The notes beneath the pieces were generated by a model. It was not told the origin of the DNA. It made no database searches and was given only the letters and a program-made list of their open reading frames with translations. The translations under genes were made by a program, and so were the position numbers. A stretch of 64,000 bases of DNA from Maritalea sp049801075 (GTDB taxonomy: Bacteria > Pseudomonadota > Alphaproteobacteria > Rhizobiales > Devosiaceae): the NCBI RefSeq assembly GCF_049801075.1, contig NZ_JBNAGG010000002.1:372001-436000 (forward strand). Reading direction: 5' to 3'. Below, piece by piece: positions 35,902-44,380 of the stretch (its first letter is position 1; the number at the start of each line of letters is the position of its first letter).

Positions 35902-38009
35902 GCGACAAAAAGCCCGTTGAGGAGCTGACCCGGCAAGAAGCCATGGAAGAATTGGCGCATTTGGCGGAAGCCATTGCCTATCATGATGAACGCTATCACC
36001 AGCAGGATGCACCGGAAGTCTCTGACGCGGAATATGATGCGCTACGCCGCCGCAATGACGCGATTGAGGACCGATTTCCCAACCTGATACGGCAGGACAG
36101 CCCGACCAACCGCGTTGGCTTTCAAGTCGCCGACGGCTTTAAAAAAGTCACCCATCGCGTGCCGATGCTTTCGCTGGGCAATGCATTTTCGGATGAAGAT
36201 TTGGCTGACTTTGTTGATCGGGCAAAACGTTATTTTGCACGCGATGCTGGGTTAGAGTTGGGCTTTACGGCTGAGCCGAAGATCGACGGGTTATCTGCCT
36301 CGCTTCGCTATGAAAATGGCGTATTCGTGCAAGGTGCGACAAGGGGTGATGGCACCGAAGGTGAGGACATCACCGAGAATTTGAAAACCATCGCTGACAT
36401 TCCGAAAAAACTTGAAGGCGATGATGTGCCCGATGTGTTTGAGGTGCGTGGCGAAGTCTATATGTCCCACGCTGAATTTGAGCGCTTGAATAAAGAGCTC
36501 GAAGCGCAGGGCAAAGACACTTACGTCAATCCGCGCAACACGGCCGCTGGCTCACTGCGCCAATTGGATTCTCGGGTCACGGCGTCGCGTAATTTGAATT
36601 TCTTCGCTTATGCTTGGGGCGATGTGTCTGCCTTGCCTGCAGAAACGCAGTTTGATGTGGTGCAAAAGCTTGGGGAATGGGGCTTTAAAATCAACCCGAT
36701 GATGAAGCTTGTGACCAGTGTTGAAGAAATGATTGCCCACCACACCATGATCGGGGAAGAGCGGGCGTTGCTCGGCTATGACATAGACGGGGTGGTGTAT
36801 AAGCTTAATCGCTTGGATTTGCAGCAGCGGTGGGGCTTTGTGGCTCGTGCGCCGCGCTGGGCCATTGCGTTCAAATTCCCCGCAGAAAAAGCGGTGACGC
36901 GCCTCAATGATATTGAAATTCAGGTGGGTCGCACGGGTGCGCTGACCCCGGTGGCGAAGCTGGAGCCGGTGACGGTGGGCGGGGTGGTTGTGTCCAATGC
37001 CACCTTGCACAATGAAGATGAGATCGAGCGCAAGGGCGTGTTGATTGGCGATATGGTGACCATTCAGCGCGCGGGGGATGTGATCCCACAAGTGCTGGGG
37101 CCAGTTCTCGATCATCGTCCGGATGATGCGCGTAAGTTTGAAATGCCGGAAACCTGTCCGGTTTGTGGATCGCATGCGGTGCGTGAAGTCAATGAAAAGA
37201 CAGGGAAGCTGGATGCGGTGCGACGCTGTACGGGCGGTCTGATCTGTTCGGCACAGGCGGTGGAGCATCTCAAGCATTTTGTGTCGCGCAATGCGATGGA
37301 TATTGATGGGCTTGGGGCCAAACAGGTCGCTGCCTTTTTTGAAGAGGACCGTGTGAAAACCCCGGCTGATATTTTCACGCTGCAAGAACGTGACGAAGCG
37401 GCGTTGCAGAAGCTGAAAGATCAGGAAGGTTGGGGCAGTACATCGGTTCGTAAGCTGTTCGAAGCCATCGACGAGACACGCACGCCAGAGCTGGATCGGT
37501 TTATCTTTGCGTTGGGCATTCGCCATGTGGGCGAAACCACAGCGGCTATGTTTGCGCGTAATTTTGGCAATTTTGCAGATTTTGAAAAAGCGGCACGTGA
37601 CGCTGCCGCTGGCGACCACGCCGCGCGGGAAAGTTTTATTGCCATTGATGGCATTGGCGAAACCGTGGTGAATTCACTGGTTGATTTCTTCGCCAATGAA
37701 CAGAATGTGCAAGCGCTTGATAAATTGCTCGAACAGGTCAACCCTAAGACCTATGAGGTGGCCAGCGCTGATGAAAGTCCCGTCGCGGGCAAAACCATTG
37801 TTTTCACCGGCAGTTTGGAAAAAATGTCTCGTTCGGAAGCCAAGGCGATGGCGGAGCGGTTGGGCGCGAAAGTGTCTGGTTCCGTGTCGGGCAAAACGGA
37901 TATTCTGGTGGCCGGGCCTGGGGCTGGCTCTAAGCTGAAAAAAGCGCAAGATTTAGGCGTGACCACCATGGACGAAGGTGGTTGGTTTGAACTGATTGAA
38001 GGGCTTTAG
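35898..38009 (+). CDS. ligA: NAD-dependent DNA ligase
   Basis: LigA seals nicks in replication and repair. At 703 residues it is of normal length. Domains in order are Ia (YHDERYHQQDAPEVSDAEYDAL), adenylation with catalytic K128 in KIDGLS, OB fold, a four-cysteine zinc finger (CPVCGSHA ... CTGGLICSAQ), helix-hairpin-helix repeats, and a C-terminal BRCT domain (VAGKTIVFTGSLEKMSRSEAKAMAERLGAKV). The start is GTG, overlapping recN. The next gene starts 3 bases after the stop. Confidence 0.97.
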   Translation: MSDKKPVEELTRQEAMEELAHLAEAIAYHDERYHQQDAPEVSDAEYDALRRRNDAIEDRFPNLIRQDSPTNRVGFQVADGFKKVTHRVPMLSLGNAFSDEDLADFVDRAKRYFARDAGLELGFTAEPKIDGLSASLRYENGVFVQGATRGDGTEGEDITENLKTIADIPKKLEGDDVPDVFEVRGEVYMSHAEFERLNKELEAQGKDTYVNPRNTAAGSLRQLDSRVTASRNLNFFAYAWGDVSALPAETQFDVVQKLGEWGFKINPMMKLVTSVEEMIAHHTMIGEERALLGYDIDGVVYKLNRLDLQQRWGFVARAPRWAIAFKFPAEKAVTRLNDIEIQVGRTGALTPVAKLEPVTVGGVVVSNATLHNEDEIERKGVLIGDMVTIQRAGDVIPQVLGPVLDHRPDDARKFEMPETCPVCGSHAVREVNEKTGKLDAVRRCTGGLICSAQAVEHLKHFVSRNAMDIDGLGAKQVAAFFEEDRVKTPADIFTLQERDEAALQKLKDQEGWGSTSVRKLFEAIDETRTPELDRFIFALGIRHVGETTAAMFARNFGNFADFEKAARDAAAGDHAARESFIAIDGIGETVVNSLVDFFANEQNVQALDKLLEQVNPKTYEVASADESPVAGKTIVFTGSLEKMSRSEAKAMAERLGAKVSGSVSGKTDILVAGPGAGSKLKKAQDLGVTTMDEGGWFELIEGL

Positions 38010-38012
38010 ACA

Positions 38013-38483
38013 ATGGCACGGGCGGCATTGGACTATTTGAATGATCCGAAATATGTCGTGCAAGTGAACCCTCTGCCTGCGGGCACCCATTGGGGACCGG
38101 AAGGCGCGCCAATGGTGATTTCGACGCCGCGCGAAATTTATGATTTGATGGCGCGGGTGCCAGAGGGCCAGTTTATGCTGGCGGATGATTTGCGCGATTA
38201 TTTGGCGAAAAAGCATAATGGATTTGTGACCTGTCCGCTTACCACTGGCATTTTTATGAATATTGCCAGCAAGGCCGCTGAAGAGTTGCGTGAGCAAACG
38301 GGCGAAGTTGGCATGGCTTGGTGGCGCACTGTCAAAAAAGCTGGTGCGCTGAATGAAAAAGCGCCGGGCGGGCCGGAAAACCAGAAGAAACTGCTTGAGG
38401 CCGAAGGCCATAAGCTGCTGCCAAAGGGCAAAAAGAATTTCAAATTGGCAGATTTGGAACGCAACCGATTTATCCTGTCATAA
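38013..38483 (+). CDS. MGMT-like (alkyltransferase-like) protein lacking the active cysteine
   Basis: This 156-residue protein resembles the DNA-binding domain of O6-methylguanine methyltransferases. MAWWRTVKKAGALN lines up with the PCHRVV..DG.L active-site region, and GGPENQKKLLEAEGH with the GG....K..LL..EG helix after it. The acceptor cysteine position is Trp (WWR in place of PCHR), as in alkyltransferase-like proteins that carry PWHR and flag lesions without repairing them. The cysteine in FVTCPLTTGIF is in another place. It starts 3 bases after ligA, so it is probably co-transcribed with recN-ligA, which fits a repair role. The family call is by eye. Confidence 0.6.
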   Translation: MARAALDYLNDPKYVVQVNPLPAGTHWGPEGAPMVISTPREIYDLMARVPEGQFMLADDLRDYLAKKHNGFVTCPLTTGIFMNIASKAAEELREQTGEVGMAWWRTVKKAGALNEKAPGGPENQKKLLEAEGHKLLPKGKKNFKLADLERNRFILS

Positions 38484-38545
38484 AGAATTTTCATTAGACA
38501 GAGTGTCAATTTTGTCCAAGACTTGCGGCCTTGATCATTTAGGCT

Positions 38546-39409
38546 ATGGTTATGGATTTACAATCGCAAGAACACGCAACATCGGTGGATTTATCCCGAG
38601 GTGAGCGCGCCAAATTTTGGCGCGAGGCGCGTCATTGCGATTTGGAATGCCTCACCGCCACCTTCCGCACTCACCGTTATGCGCCGCACACCCACGATAC
38701 ATTTGTGATTGGGGCCATCGTTTCTGGCCAGCAGCAACATAAGCTGAAGGGCAGTGAATCTATTGGCGGTGCTGGGTCGGTTTTTATGATCAACCCTGAA
38801 GAAGTGCATGATGGTCGACCGCTGGAAGGCGGGTATAGCTATCGCATGCTTTATCCTTCAGTGGAATTGATGCATGAAATCGCATGGGATTTGCCCGGCG
38901 CAGCGCCGAGCGGTAGCTTGTTTTTCCAAGATTTGATGGTGCAAGATACGGCATTGGCCGGGCATCTTGTGCGCTTGCATCAACAGTTGGAACAAAGCCT
39001 TGATCCACTTGAAAAGGATGAAGCGATCTATTTGGCGTTGGGCGAGGTGATTGGTCGCTATGGCAGTTGGCGCAAGGAGCCGATTGTGGGGCGTGCACCT
39101 AAAGCTGTGCGGGATATGTGCGATTATATGCAAGCGCATTTCGATCAAGATGTGGATCTCGATCAATTGTGCGCCTTGTCTGGCATGTCCAAAAGCTATC
39201 TGGTTCGGGTTTTCGCTAAACATATGGGGCAAACGCCGCACTCATTTTTGACCGATGTGCGCGTGCGGCAGGCGCGGGCACAATTGGCGCTGGGCCACGA
39301 GCCAGCTGATGTGGCCATCGATTGTGGCTTTTATGATCAAAGCCATCTTAATCGCCACTTTAAAAAACGCATTGGTGTTGCCCCCGGGGCCTACCGCAAT
39401 ATCGCTTAG
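38546..39409 (+). CDS. AraC-family transcriptional regulator
   Basis: This 287-residue regulator has an N-terminal cupin-like sensing domain (YAPHTHDTFVIGAIVSGQQQHKLKG, then GSVFMINPEEVHDGRP). The C-terminal pair of helix-turn-helix motifs reads QLCALSGMSKSYLVRVFAKHMGQTPHSFL and VAIDCGFYDQSHLNRHFKKRIGVAPGAYR. It sits directly before azlC-azlD, an arrangement common in Proteobacteria, so it probably controls that exporter in response to an amino acid. The start may be ATG 38546 or the ATG two codons later. Confidence 0.92.
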   Translation: MVMDLQSQEHATSVDLSRGERAKFWREARHCDLECLTATFRTHRYAPHTHDTFVIGAIVSGQQQHKLKGSESIGGAGSVFMINPEEVHDGRPLEGGYSYRMLYPSVELMHEIAWDLPGAAPSGSLFFQDLMVQDTALAGHLVRLHQQLEQSLDPLEKDEAIYLALGEVIGRYGSWRKEPIVGRAPKAVRDMCDYMQAHFDQDVDLDQLCALSGMSKSYLVRVFAKHMGQTPHSFLTDVRVRQARAQLALGHEPADVAIDCGFYDQSHLNRHFKKRIGVAPGAYRNIA

Positions 39410-39422
39410 ATTGGATGGATGA

Positions 39423-40160
39423 ATGAGTGAGATCAGTGGCGAAATGCCTCTGCGCGAAAGCGATTATATTGCCGGAATCAAGCATATTGCGCCGCTCTTA
39501 GTGGCCATGGTGCCAATCTCTTTGGTGTTTGGCGGCTTGGCCGCGCAAAAGGGCTTGAGCCCCTTGGAAGTCGGGTTAATGAGCGCCGTGGTGTTTGCAG
39601 GCGGGTCGCAATTTGTGGCCATTGATTTCTGGGCTAGTCCGGTGCCATGGGCCGCGATCATCTTTTCGGCATTGTTGGTGAATGTACGCCATATTCTCAT
39701 GAGCGCGTCGCTCGGCCTTAAAACCAGGCATATGGGGTGGGGCAAGCAGATGATCGCCTATATGTTTTTGGCGGATGAGATTTGGGCCCTGTCCGAACAT
39801 CGCGGGCGCAAGCAGCATCTCAGTTTTGCGTTCTACATGGGACTGGTGACGCCGTTTTATCTCAATTGGGTGTTGATGACCGCCTTTGGCGCGTTGCTGG
39901 GCAAAATGTTTGTCGATCTCGACCCGGCGCAATATGGGTTGGATTTTGCCTTTCCGGCGATTTTCATCGGCCTGATTGTGGGGTTCTGGAAGGGCAAAAG
40001 CACCGCCATGGTGTTGGCAGCCAGCGGAGCGGCTGCGATCCTCACCAAGACCTATGTGGATGGTGCATGGTATATCGCGGCGGGTGCAGTGGCTGGCATG
40101 TTGGTGGGCGCGTTCACGGCTGATCCTGAAGAATATAAAGGAGCATTGGACCGTGGCTGA
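39423..40160 (+). CDS. azlC: Branched-chain amino acid exporter, large subunit AzlC
   Basis: This inner-membrane protein of 245 residues is the AzlC partner of the two-part LIV-E exporter. About seven hydrophobic segments are visible. The family segment VPISLVFGGLAAQKGLSPLEVGLMSAVVFAGGSQFVAI near the start and LLVNVRHILMSASLG are characteristic. It begins 14 bases after the AraC gene and overlaps azlD by eight bases. Substrates in characterised relatives include branched-chain amino acids and their analogues. Confidence 0.93.
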   Translation: MSEISGEMPLRESDYIAGIKHIAPLLVAMVPISLVFGGLAAQKGLSPLEVGLMSAVVFAGGSQFVAIDFWASPVPWAAIIFSALLVNVRHILMSASLGLKTRHMGWGKQMIAYMFLADEIWALSEHRGRKQHLSFAFYMGLVTPFYLNWVLMTAFGALLGKMFVDLDPAQYGLDFAFPAIFIGLIVGFWKGKSTAMVLAASGAAAILTKTYVDGAWYIAAGAVAGMLVGAFTADPEEYKGALDRG

Positions 40161-40473
40161 AGTGTTTAGCGTAGACCCAATGGTTCTGGCCACCATTCTT
40201 GGCATGGGGATCGTGACTTATTTCACCCGCGTGGCGGGTTTGGTGATTGTACGGTTTTTCACCATTGAAGGGCGTGCGCGCGCTGCCTTGGAGGCAGTGC
40301 CGGCTGCCGTGTTAATGGCGGTGATCGCACCGACCATTTTGGCTACTGGCCCGGCTGAAAGCCTCGCCGCGCTGATTACGCTTTTGGTGGCGTTTCGCCT
40401 CCCGCTTTGGGCGGTCGTGGTTGTGGGCGTTATCTCCGTCGTGGCACTGCGGAGCGTGTTTGGTCTATTCTAG
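40153..40473 (+). CDS. azlD: Branched-chain amino acid exporter, small subunit AzlD
   Basis: This 106-residue membrane protein with about four hydrophobic segments (ATILGMGIVTYFTRVAGLVIV, then AVPAAVLMAVIAPTIL) matches AzlD, the small partner of AzlC. The correct start is GTG at 40153, which has AAAGGAG about ten bases upstream and overlaps the azlC stop. The open frame runs further back but only through azlC coding sequence. Confidence 0.9.
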   Translation: MAEVFSVDPMVLATILGMGIVTYFTRVAGLVIVRFFTIEGRARAALEAVPAAVLMAVIAPTILATGPAESLAALITLLVAFRLPLWAVVVVGVISVVALRSVFGLF

Positions 40474-40503
40474 GATTGATTCTACTCCTTAGGATAAACC
40501 CTT

Positions 40504-40830
40504 ATGACCAAAGCAAATTTCTATATTGTGATGATGGTGTTGGGCACTGTTTTGCCGTGGCTGTTTTTCGGGCCTTATTTTGCCCAGACGGGTTTTGATA
40601 TTGGCGAATATATCCAAAGCCTGTTTATGGCCAACGGGCTTGCTGCTGGGTTCAGCACAGATGTTTTGCTGTGCATTGCTCTGTTCTGGGTTTGGTCATT
40701 TTGGGATTCGCGAGTGCAGGGCGTTCGATACTGGTGGCTGGTTTTGCCAGCCTGTTCGTTTGTTGGCCTGTCGCTAGGTTTGCCGCTCTATCTCTATTTG
40801 CGCGAAACGCGGCTTAATAAAGCCCAATAA
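40504..40830 (+). CDS. DUF2834 membrane protein
   Basis: This 108-residue inner-membrane protein has three clear hydrophobic segments. The pattern FYIVMMVLGTVLPWLFFGPYF, FMANGLAAGFSTDVLLCIALFWVWSFWDS and WWLVLPACSFVGLSLGLPLYLYLRE matches the DUF2834 family, whose function is unknown. It starts 30 bases after azlD on the same strand and may belong to that transcript. Its last 17 bases overlap the end of the converging chromate transporter gene. Confidence 0.85.
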   Translation: MTKANFYIVMMVLGTVLPWLFFGPYFAQTGFDIGEYIQSLFMANGLAAGFSTDVLLCIALFWVWSFWDSRVQGVRYWWLVLPACSFVGLSLGLPLYLYLRETRLNKAQ

Positions 40831-41995
40831 GAGCGAACAGCGCACCAGCAGCACCTCCAGCCAATACCAATATCCATGCAGGCCATTTCAGCTGCCATAG
40901 GATTACAAATCCGATCACGGCAATAGCCCAATCTATTGGTTGGGTAAGGGCTTGTATCGCAATGGGATTGATCAGGGCTGCCGCGAGCAAGCCGACCACT
41001 GCCGCATTGGTGCCGAGCAATGCTTTGCGGGCGATTTGATTGGTCCGCAGCCCTTGCCAGATCGGCAGGGCGCCATAGGTGAGCAAAAAGCCCGGGACGA
41101 AGATTGCGGTTGCGCCAATCAGCACACCAAGTAATGGTGTGTCGCTAGCCATTGCGCCCAAATAGCTGGCAAATGAGAAGATCGGGCCGGGCAGGGCTTG
41201 GGTAGCGCCATAACCGGCAAGGAACAGATTTTGGTCCAATAGATCCGGCACCATTTCAGCTTGCAGCAGCGGCAACACCACATGGCCGCCGCCAAACACC
41301 AAGGCCCCGGCGCGGTAGAAAATATCCGCCAGTGCAAATGAGGTTTGGTTCGTGCTCGCGGCGAGAACGGGCAGGGCAACAAGCAAGATGAAGAAGCTGG
41401 CGATTGCAATTGCGTGACGTGACGCGAAACGCGTTTCGACCTTATTGCTTTCTTTGGTGGGCGCCGGGGCTTCCAAAATCAGATAGCCGATGATGGCGCC
41501 GAGAATGATCGCAAATATCTGTCCCACAAAGCCTGTGAGCAACAGGCAAAGGATCAACGCGCCTACAGCAATAATCGCCTTGCGGGCGGTGTTGGCGAGG
41601 CTTTGAGCCATGCCCAGTACCGCGTGGGCGACAATCGCTACGGCGATCAGTTTCAGTCCGCGAATAAGACCTTGCCCCATGTCGCCCTGAAGCACCGGGA
41701 TGATGGCTGCAAAGCCTAAAAGCAGGACGATAGACGGAAGGGTGAACCCAAGGAAGGCTGCAATGCCACCCACAATGCCGCCGCGCTGTACGCCAATGGC
41801 GAAGCCAACTTGCGAGCTGGCGGGGCCGGGCAAAAACTGACACAGGGCCACCAAATCCGCATATTGCCCATCATCCAACCATTTTCGTCGCCCGACAAAT
41901 TCAGTGCGGAAATAGCCCAAATGAGCCACTGGGCCGCCGAAAGAGGTGAGGCCCAGTTTGAGGAAGATGCTGAATATTTCGAATAAGGCACGCAT
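40814..41995 (-). CDS. chrA: Chromate transporter, two-domain ChrA
   Basis: This 393-residue inner-membrane protein is made of two homologous chromate-transporter halves, the long form of the family. The first half opens LKLGLTSFGGPVAHLGYFRTEFVGRRKWLDDGQYADLVALCQFLPGPASSQVG. The second repeats the pattern as AGALVFGGGHVVLPLLQAEMV and GYGATQALPGPIFSFASYLG. Such proteins export chromate, and some may handle other oxyanions. It stands alone, with no chrB-type regulator beside it. Confidence 0.94.
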   Translation of the reverse strand: MRALFEIFSIFLKLGLTSFGGPVAHLGYFRTEFVGRRKWLDDGQYADLVALCQFLPGPASSQVGFAIGVQRGGIVGGIAAFLGFTLPSIVLLLGFAAIIPVLQGDMGQGLIRGLKLIAVAIVAHAVLGMAQSLANTARKAIIAVGALILCLLLTGFVGQIFAIILGAIIGYLILEAPAPTKESNKVETRFASRHAIAIASFFILLVALPVLAASTNQTSFALADIFYRAGALVFGGGHVVLPLLQAEMVPDLLDQNLFLAGYGATQALPGPIFSFASYLGAMASDTPLLGVLIGATAIFVPGFLLTYGALPIWQGLRTNQIARKALLGTNAAVVGLLAAALINPIAIQALTQPIDWAIAVIGFVILWQLKWPAWILVLAGGAAGALFALIGLY

Positions 41996-42039
41996 AGATA
42001 GGTCCGTTGCGGAGAATTATGCGTGCCTTGATATTGGTG

Positions 42040-43857
42040 TTAAATGGCGCGCGTTGCCTGCTTCAACCATTCTTTCTTGTCATCTTCAAGACGGTCGGCG
42101 ATCAAGTCATAGCATTGCTGGTGATAATCATTAAGCCATTCCACTTCTTCCGGTGTCATCAAGTCTTTGTCGATGAGGCGCAGATCGATTGGTGTGTAGG
42201 TGAGGGTTTCAAACTTTAAGAACTTCTCGTTCTTTTCGCTCGGCACCACCATGATCAGATTTTCAATACGGATGCCATATTCACCTTCAAGGTAGAAGCC
42301 CGGCTCGTTGGAGAGAATATTGCCTTCTTCCAGCACATTGTGATTGATGCCGGAGATGCCGCATGGCCCTTCATGCACGCCCAATAGCGCGCCCACGCCG
42401 TGACCAGTGCCATGCGCATAATTCAATCCTTCATTCCAAAGGAATTGGCGCGCCAGAACATCCAAATGTGCGCCAGTTGCGCCTTTGTGGAAATGGACGC
42501 GGCTGAGGGCGATCATGCCTTTAAGCACCAATGTGAAATGCTTGCGCTGATCCGGCGTTGTGTCGCCCGTGGCCATGGTGCGGGTGATGTCCGTGGTGCC
42601 ATTGCGATATTGGCCGCCACTATCCACCAGCATCAGTTCGCCGGGATTGAGGGTGCGATTGGTGTTTTCGGTGACCCGATAATGCACGATCGCGCCATTC
42701 GGGCCAGAGCCGGAAATGGTTTCAAAGCTGATGTCGAGCAGCTCGTTGGATTGGCGGCGACAATCTTCCAACTTCTCCACGATCTCTGTTTCGGTGAGTT
42801 TGCCCTTCGGCGCTTCTGCATCCAGCCAGGACAGGAAGCGCGCCATGGCGACGGCGTCTGAAGTTTGAGCCGCCTTCATGCCTTCCACTTCGGCAGGGTT
42901 TTTACGCGCCTTGGCAATCACGATCGGGTCTTTGTCGCTGATGATGGTCGCGCCGACGGATTTGGCAATATTCACCAACTTGATCGGCGCCGTTGCATCG
43001 TCAAACCAAACAGAATCTGTGGTGGTGGAGGTAAGGGCTTCTTCAAGCTCCTCAATGGGTTCCAGCACCGTCACGTCGCTCAATTCAGCTTGGATAACCG
43101 GATTGATCTTTTCTGGCTGGACAAAGAAGCGGGTGACGCCTTGTTGCGGTACGATGGCAAAACCAAGGCTAACTGGTGTGTTGGAGATATCGCTGCCGCG
43201 AATGTTCAACAGCCAGTTGGTGGATTCGGGCAGGGTCAGCACCAAATAGTCGGCATTTTTCTCTGCCATTTGCTTTTGTAACTCGGTGATTTTGTCCGCT
43301 GCAGATTTGCCTGTTTGTGCATCATCCAGCGTATAGATGTCGTTTGTGGGTGGTGCAGGGCGATCTTCCCAGATGGCGTCCACAAGATTATGCACTTCCA
43401 CAAGCTCAATGCCAGCCGCGCTTAGTTTTGCGTCAAGCGCCATAATTTCCTTGGGCGTGTGCAGCCAGCCGTCATAACCGACTTTTTGACCCTTTTTAAG
43501 ATTGGCAATCAGCCAGTCTGCCGTTGCCGTTGGGCTTAAATCAACAATTTCAAATGTGTTGGTGTCTGTTTGTTGTGGCGCTTGCAATGTGTAGCGACCA
43601 TCAACAACCAGTGCTGCTTTTTGTGTGCCAACGATGGCCGTGCCAGCTGAGCCAGTGAAACTGGAAATATAGGCGAGCCGTTCATCACCAGCCGGAACAT
43701 TTTCGCCGCGGTGGGCGTCCGCGCGCGGAATCAGAAAGGCATCGATATTTTGGCTTTTCAGTTGATCGCGGAGCGCTGTAACGCGGGGGGCAACCAAGTC
43801 TGGATAGGCGCGCTCTTCAAATGTTTGAAATCTATTGGCTTGTTTGTTGGTTGACAT
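42040..43857 (-). CDS. pepP: Aminopeptidase P family protein (M24 metallopeptidase)
   Basis: This is a cytoplasmic peptidase that removes N-terminal residues before proline. At about 605 residues it has the long eukaryote-like form, with two creatinase-type N-terminal domains followed by the pita-bread catalytic domain and a C-terminal extension. Metal ligands are visible in LVDSGGQYRNGTTDITRT, GTGHGVGALLGVHEGP and NEPGFYLEGEYGIRIENL. The start may be ATG 43857 (MSTNKQANRF) or ATG 43866; the AAGGA site lies too near the latter. A hairpin lies 45-70 bases upstream of the start. Confidence 0.93.
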   Translation of the reverse strand: MSTNKQANRFQTFEERAYPDLVAPRVTALRDQLKSQNIDAFLIPRADAHRGENVPAGDERLAYISSFTGSAGTAIVGTQKAALVVDGRYTLQAPQQTDTNTFEIVDLSPTATADWLIANLKKGQKVGYDGWLHTPKEIMALDAKLSAAGIELVEVHNLVDAIWEDRPAPPTNDIYTLDDAQTGKSAADKITELQKQMAEKNADYLVLTLPESTNWLLNIRGSDISNTPVSLGFAIVPQQGVTRFFVQPEKINPVIQAELSDVTVLEPIEELEEALTSTTTDSVWFDDATAPIKLVNIAKSVGATIISDKDPIVIAKARKNPAEVEGMKAAQTSDAVAMARFLSWLDAEAPKGKLTETEIVEKLEDCRRQSNELLDISFETISGSGPNGAIVHYRVTENTNRTLNPGELMLVDSGGQYRNGTTDITRTMATGDTTPDQRKHFTLVLKGMIALSRVHFHKGATGAHLDVLARQFLWNEGLNYAHGTGHGVGALLGVHEGPCGISGINHNVLEEGNILSNEPGFYLEGEYGIRIENLIMVVPSEKNEKFLKFETLTYTPIDLRLIDKDLMTPEEVEWLNDYHQQCYDLIADRLEDDKKEWLKQATRAI

Positions 43858-43909
43858 GGTCACCATAATCCTTCGGTCAAACGTGCATAGGAACCTGCCA
43901 AAACTGGCT

Positions 43910-43934
43910 CAGCCATGCTTTTTTTGCATGGCTG
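43910..43934. repeat. Perfect hairpin with a T7 loop upstream of pepP and the small-protein pair
   Basis: CAGCCATGC (43910-43918) and GCATGGCTG (43926-43934) pair perfectly around seven T residues. It lies between the pepP start (minus) and the first tiny gene (plus). No T run follows on either strand, so it is not a typical terminator. Confidence 0.55.
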
Positions 43935-44037
43935 TAGTGCGAAAGCAGGGTCTACTAAAATTTTTTTACCGGGTTACATTGGGTCATCAGATCGAGAGAT
44001 GCAAGTAGGTGCATCCGATTTGCAAAGGAGAAATTCG

Positions 44038-44157
44038 ATGACACAAAAAGCTGGCCTTTTCCGTAATATGTTGGACGCAATGGTGGCAGCACGCTCAAAG
44101 CAAGCAGAGCGCCATATTGCACATTTCTTGAATGCAAACGATCGCCATTACAAATAA
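44038..44157 (+). CDS. Small uncharacterised protein, 39 residues
   Basis: MTQKAGLFRNMLDAMVAARS begins this 39-residue, strongly basic, probably helical protein. It has a good GGAG ribosome site (44027-44030) and a tight stop/start arrangement with the next tiny gene. The 'MVAARSKQAERHI' stretch recalls the N-terminus of short rhizobial DUF1127-type proteins, but the C-terminal half of that family is missing, so I do not assign it. A small leader hairpin (GATGCA 43998-44003 with TGCATC 44010-44015) precedes the ribosome site. Function unknown. Confidence 0.65.
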   Translation: MTQKAGLFRNMLDAMVAARSKQAERHIAHFLNANDRHYK

Positions 44158-44198
44158 GAACAGGGCAAATTGCCCATCAATTAAGCTAGGTGTTTAAA

Positions 44199-44348
44199 AT
44201 GTCTGCGAAGAAAAACTTTTTCCAAAATTTCGTGAGCTCTATGTCTAACACACGTGGTTTTCATGACCCACGCGAGCAACAAAAATATGTGGCGACACAA
44301 TCATATCGCCACTTGCTTGGTTCATACGACCACACAAACGGCTTCTAA
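44199..44348 (+). CDS. Small uncharacterised protein, 49 residues
   Basis: This protein begins MSAKKNFFQNFVSSMSNTR and ends with a polar, His- and Tyr-rich tail (TQSYRHLLGSYDHTNGF). It starts 41 bases after the first tiny gene. The N-termini of the two correspond: M..K..(L/F)F(R/Q)N(M/F)(L/V)..M. They may be diverged paralogues. No classic ribosome site is visible upstream, only an AT-rich stretch, so coupling to the first gene is possible. I recognise no family and assign no function. Coding status rests on the matching N-terminus and clean frame. Confidence 0.5.
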   Translation: MSAKKNFFQNFVSSMSNTRGFHDPREQQKYVATQSYRHLLGSYDHTNGF

Positions 44349-44380
44349 GAAGCCGTAAAGGCCGAGCTATTCGGCTTTTA
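44343..44380 (+). terminator. Possible terminator after the small-protein pair
   Basis: Around the 49-residue gene's stop, AAGCCG (44350-44355) can pair with CGGCTT (44373-44378), followed by TTT, and an inner GCCGA/TCGGC pair is also possible. It overlaps the 3' end of prmA on the other strand. The structure is imperfect. Confidence 0.4.

Noticed and set aside
36552..37619. 355-codon frame on the minus strand inside ligA
   Set aside because: It lies entirely opposite conserved LigA domains, and its His/Arg-rich composition is typical of antisense frames in this genome.
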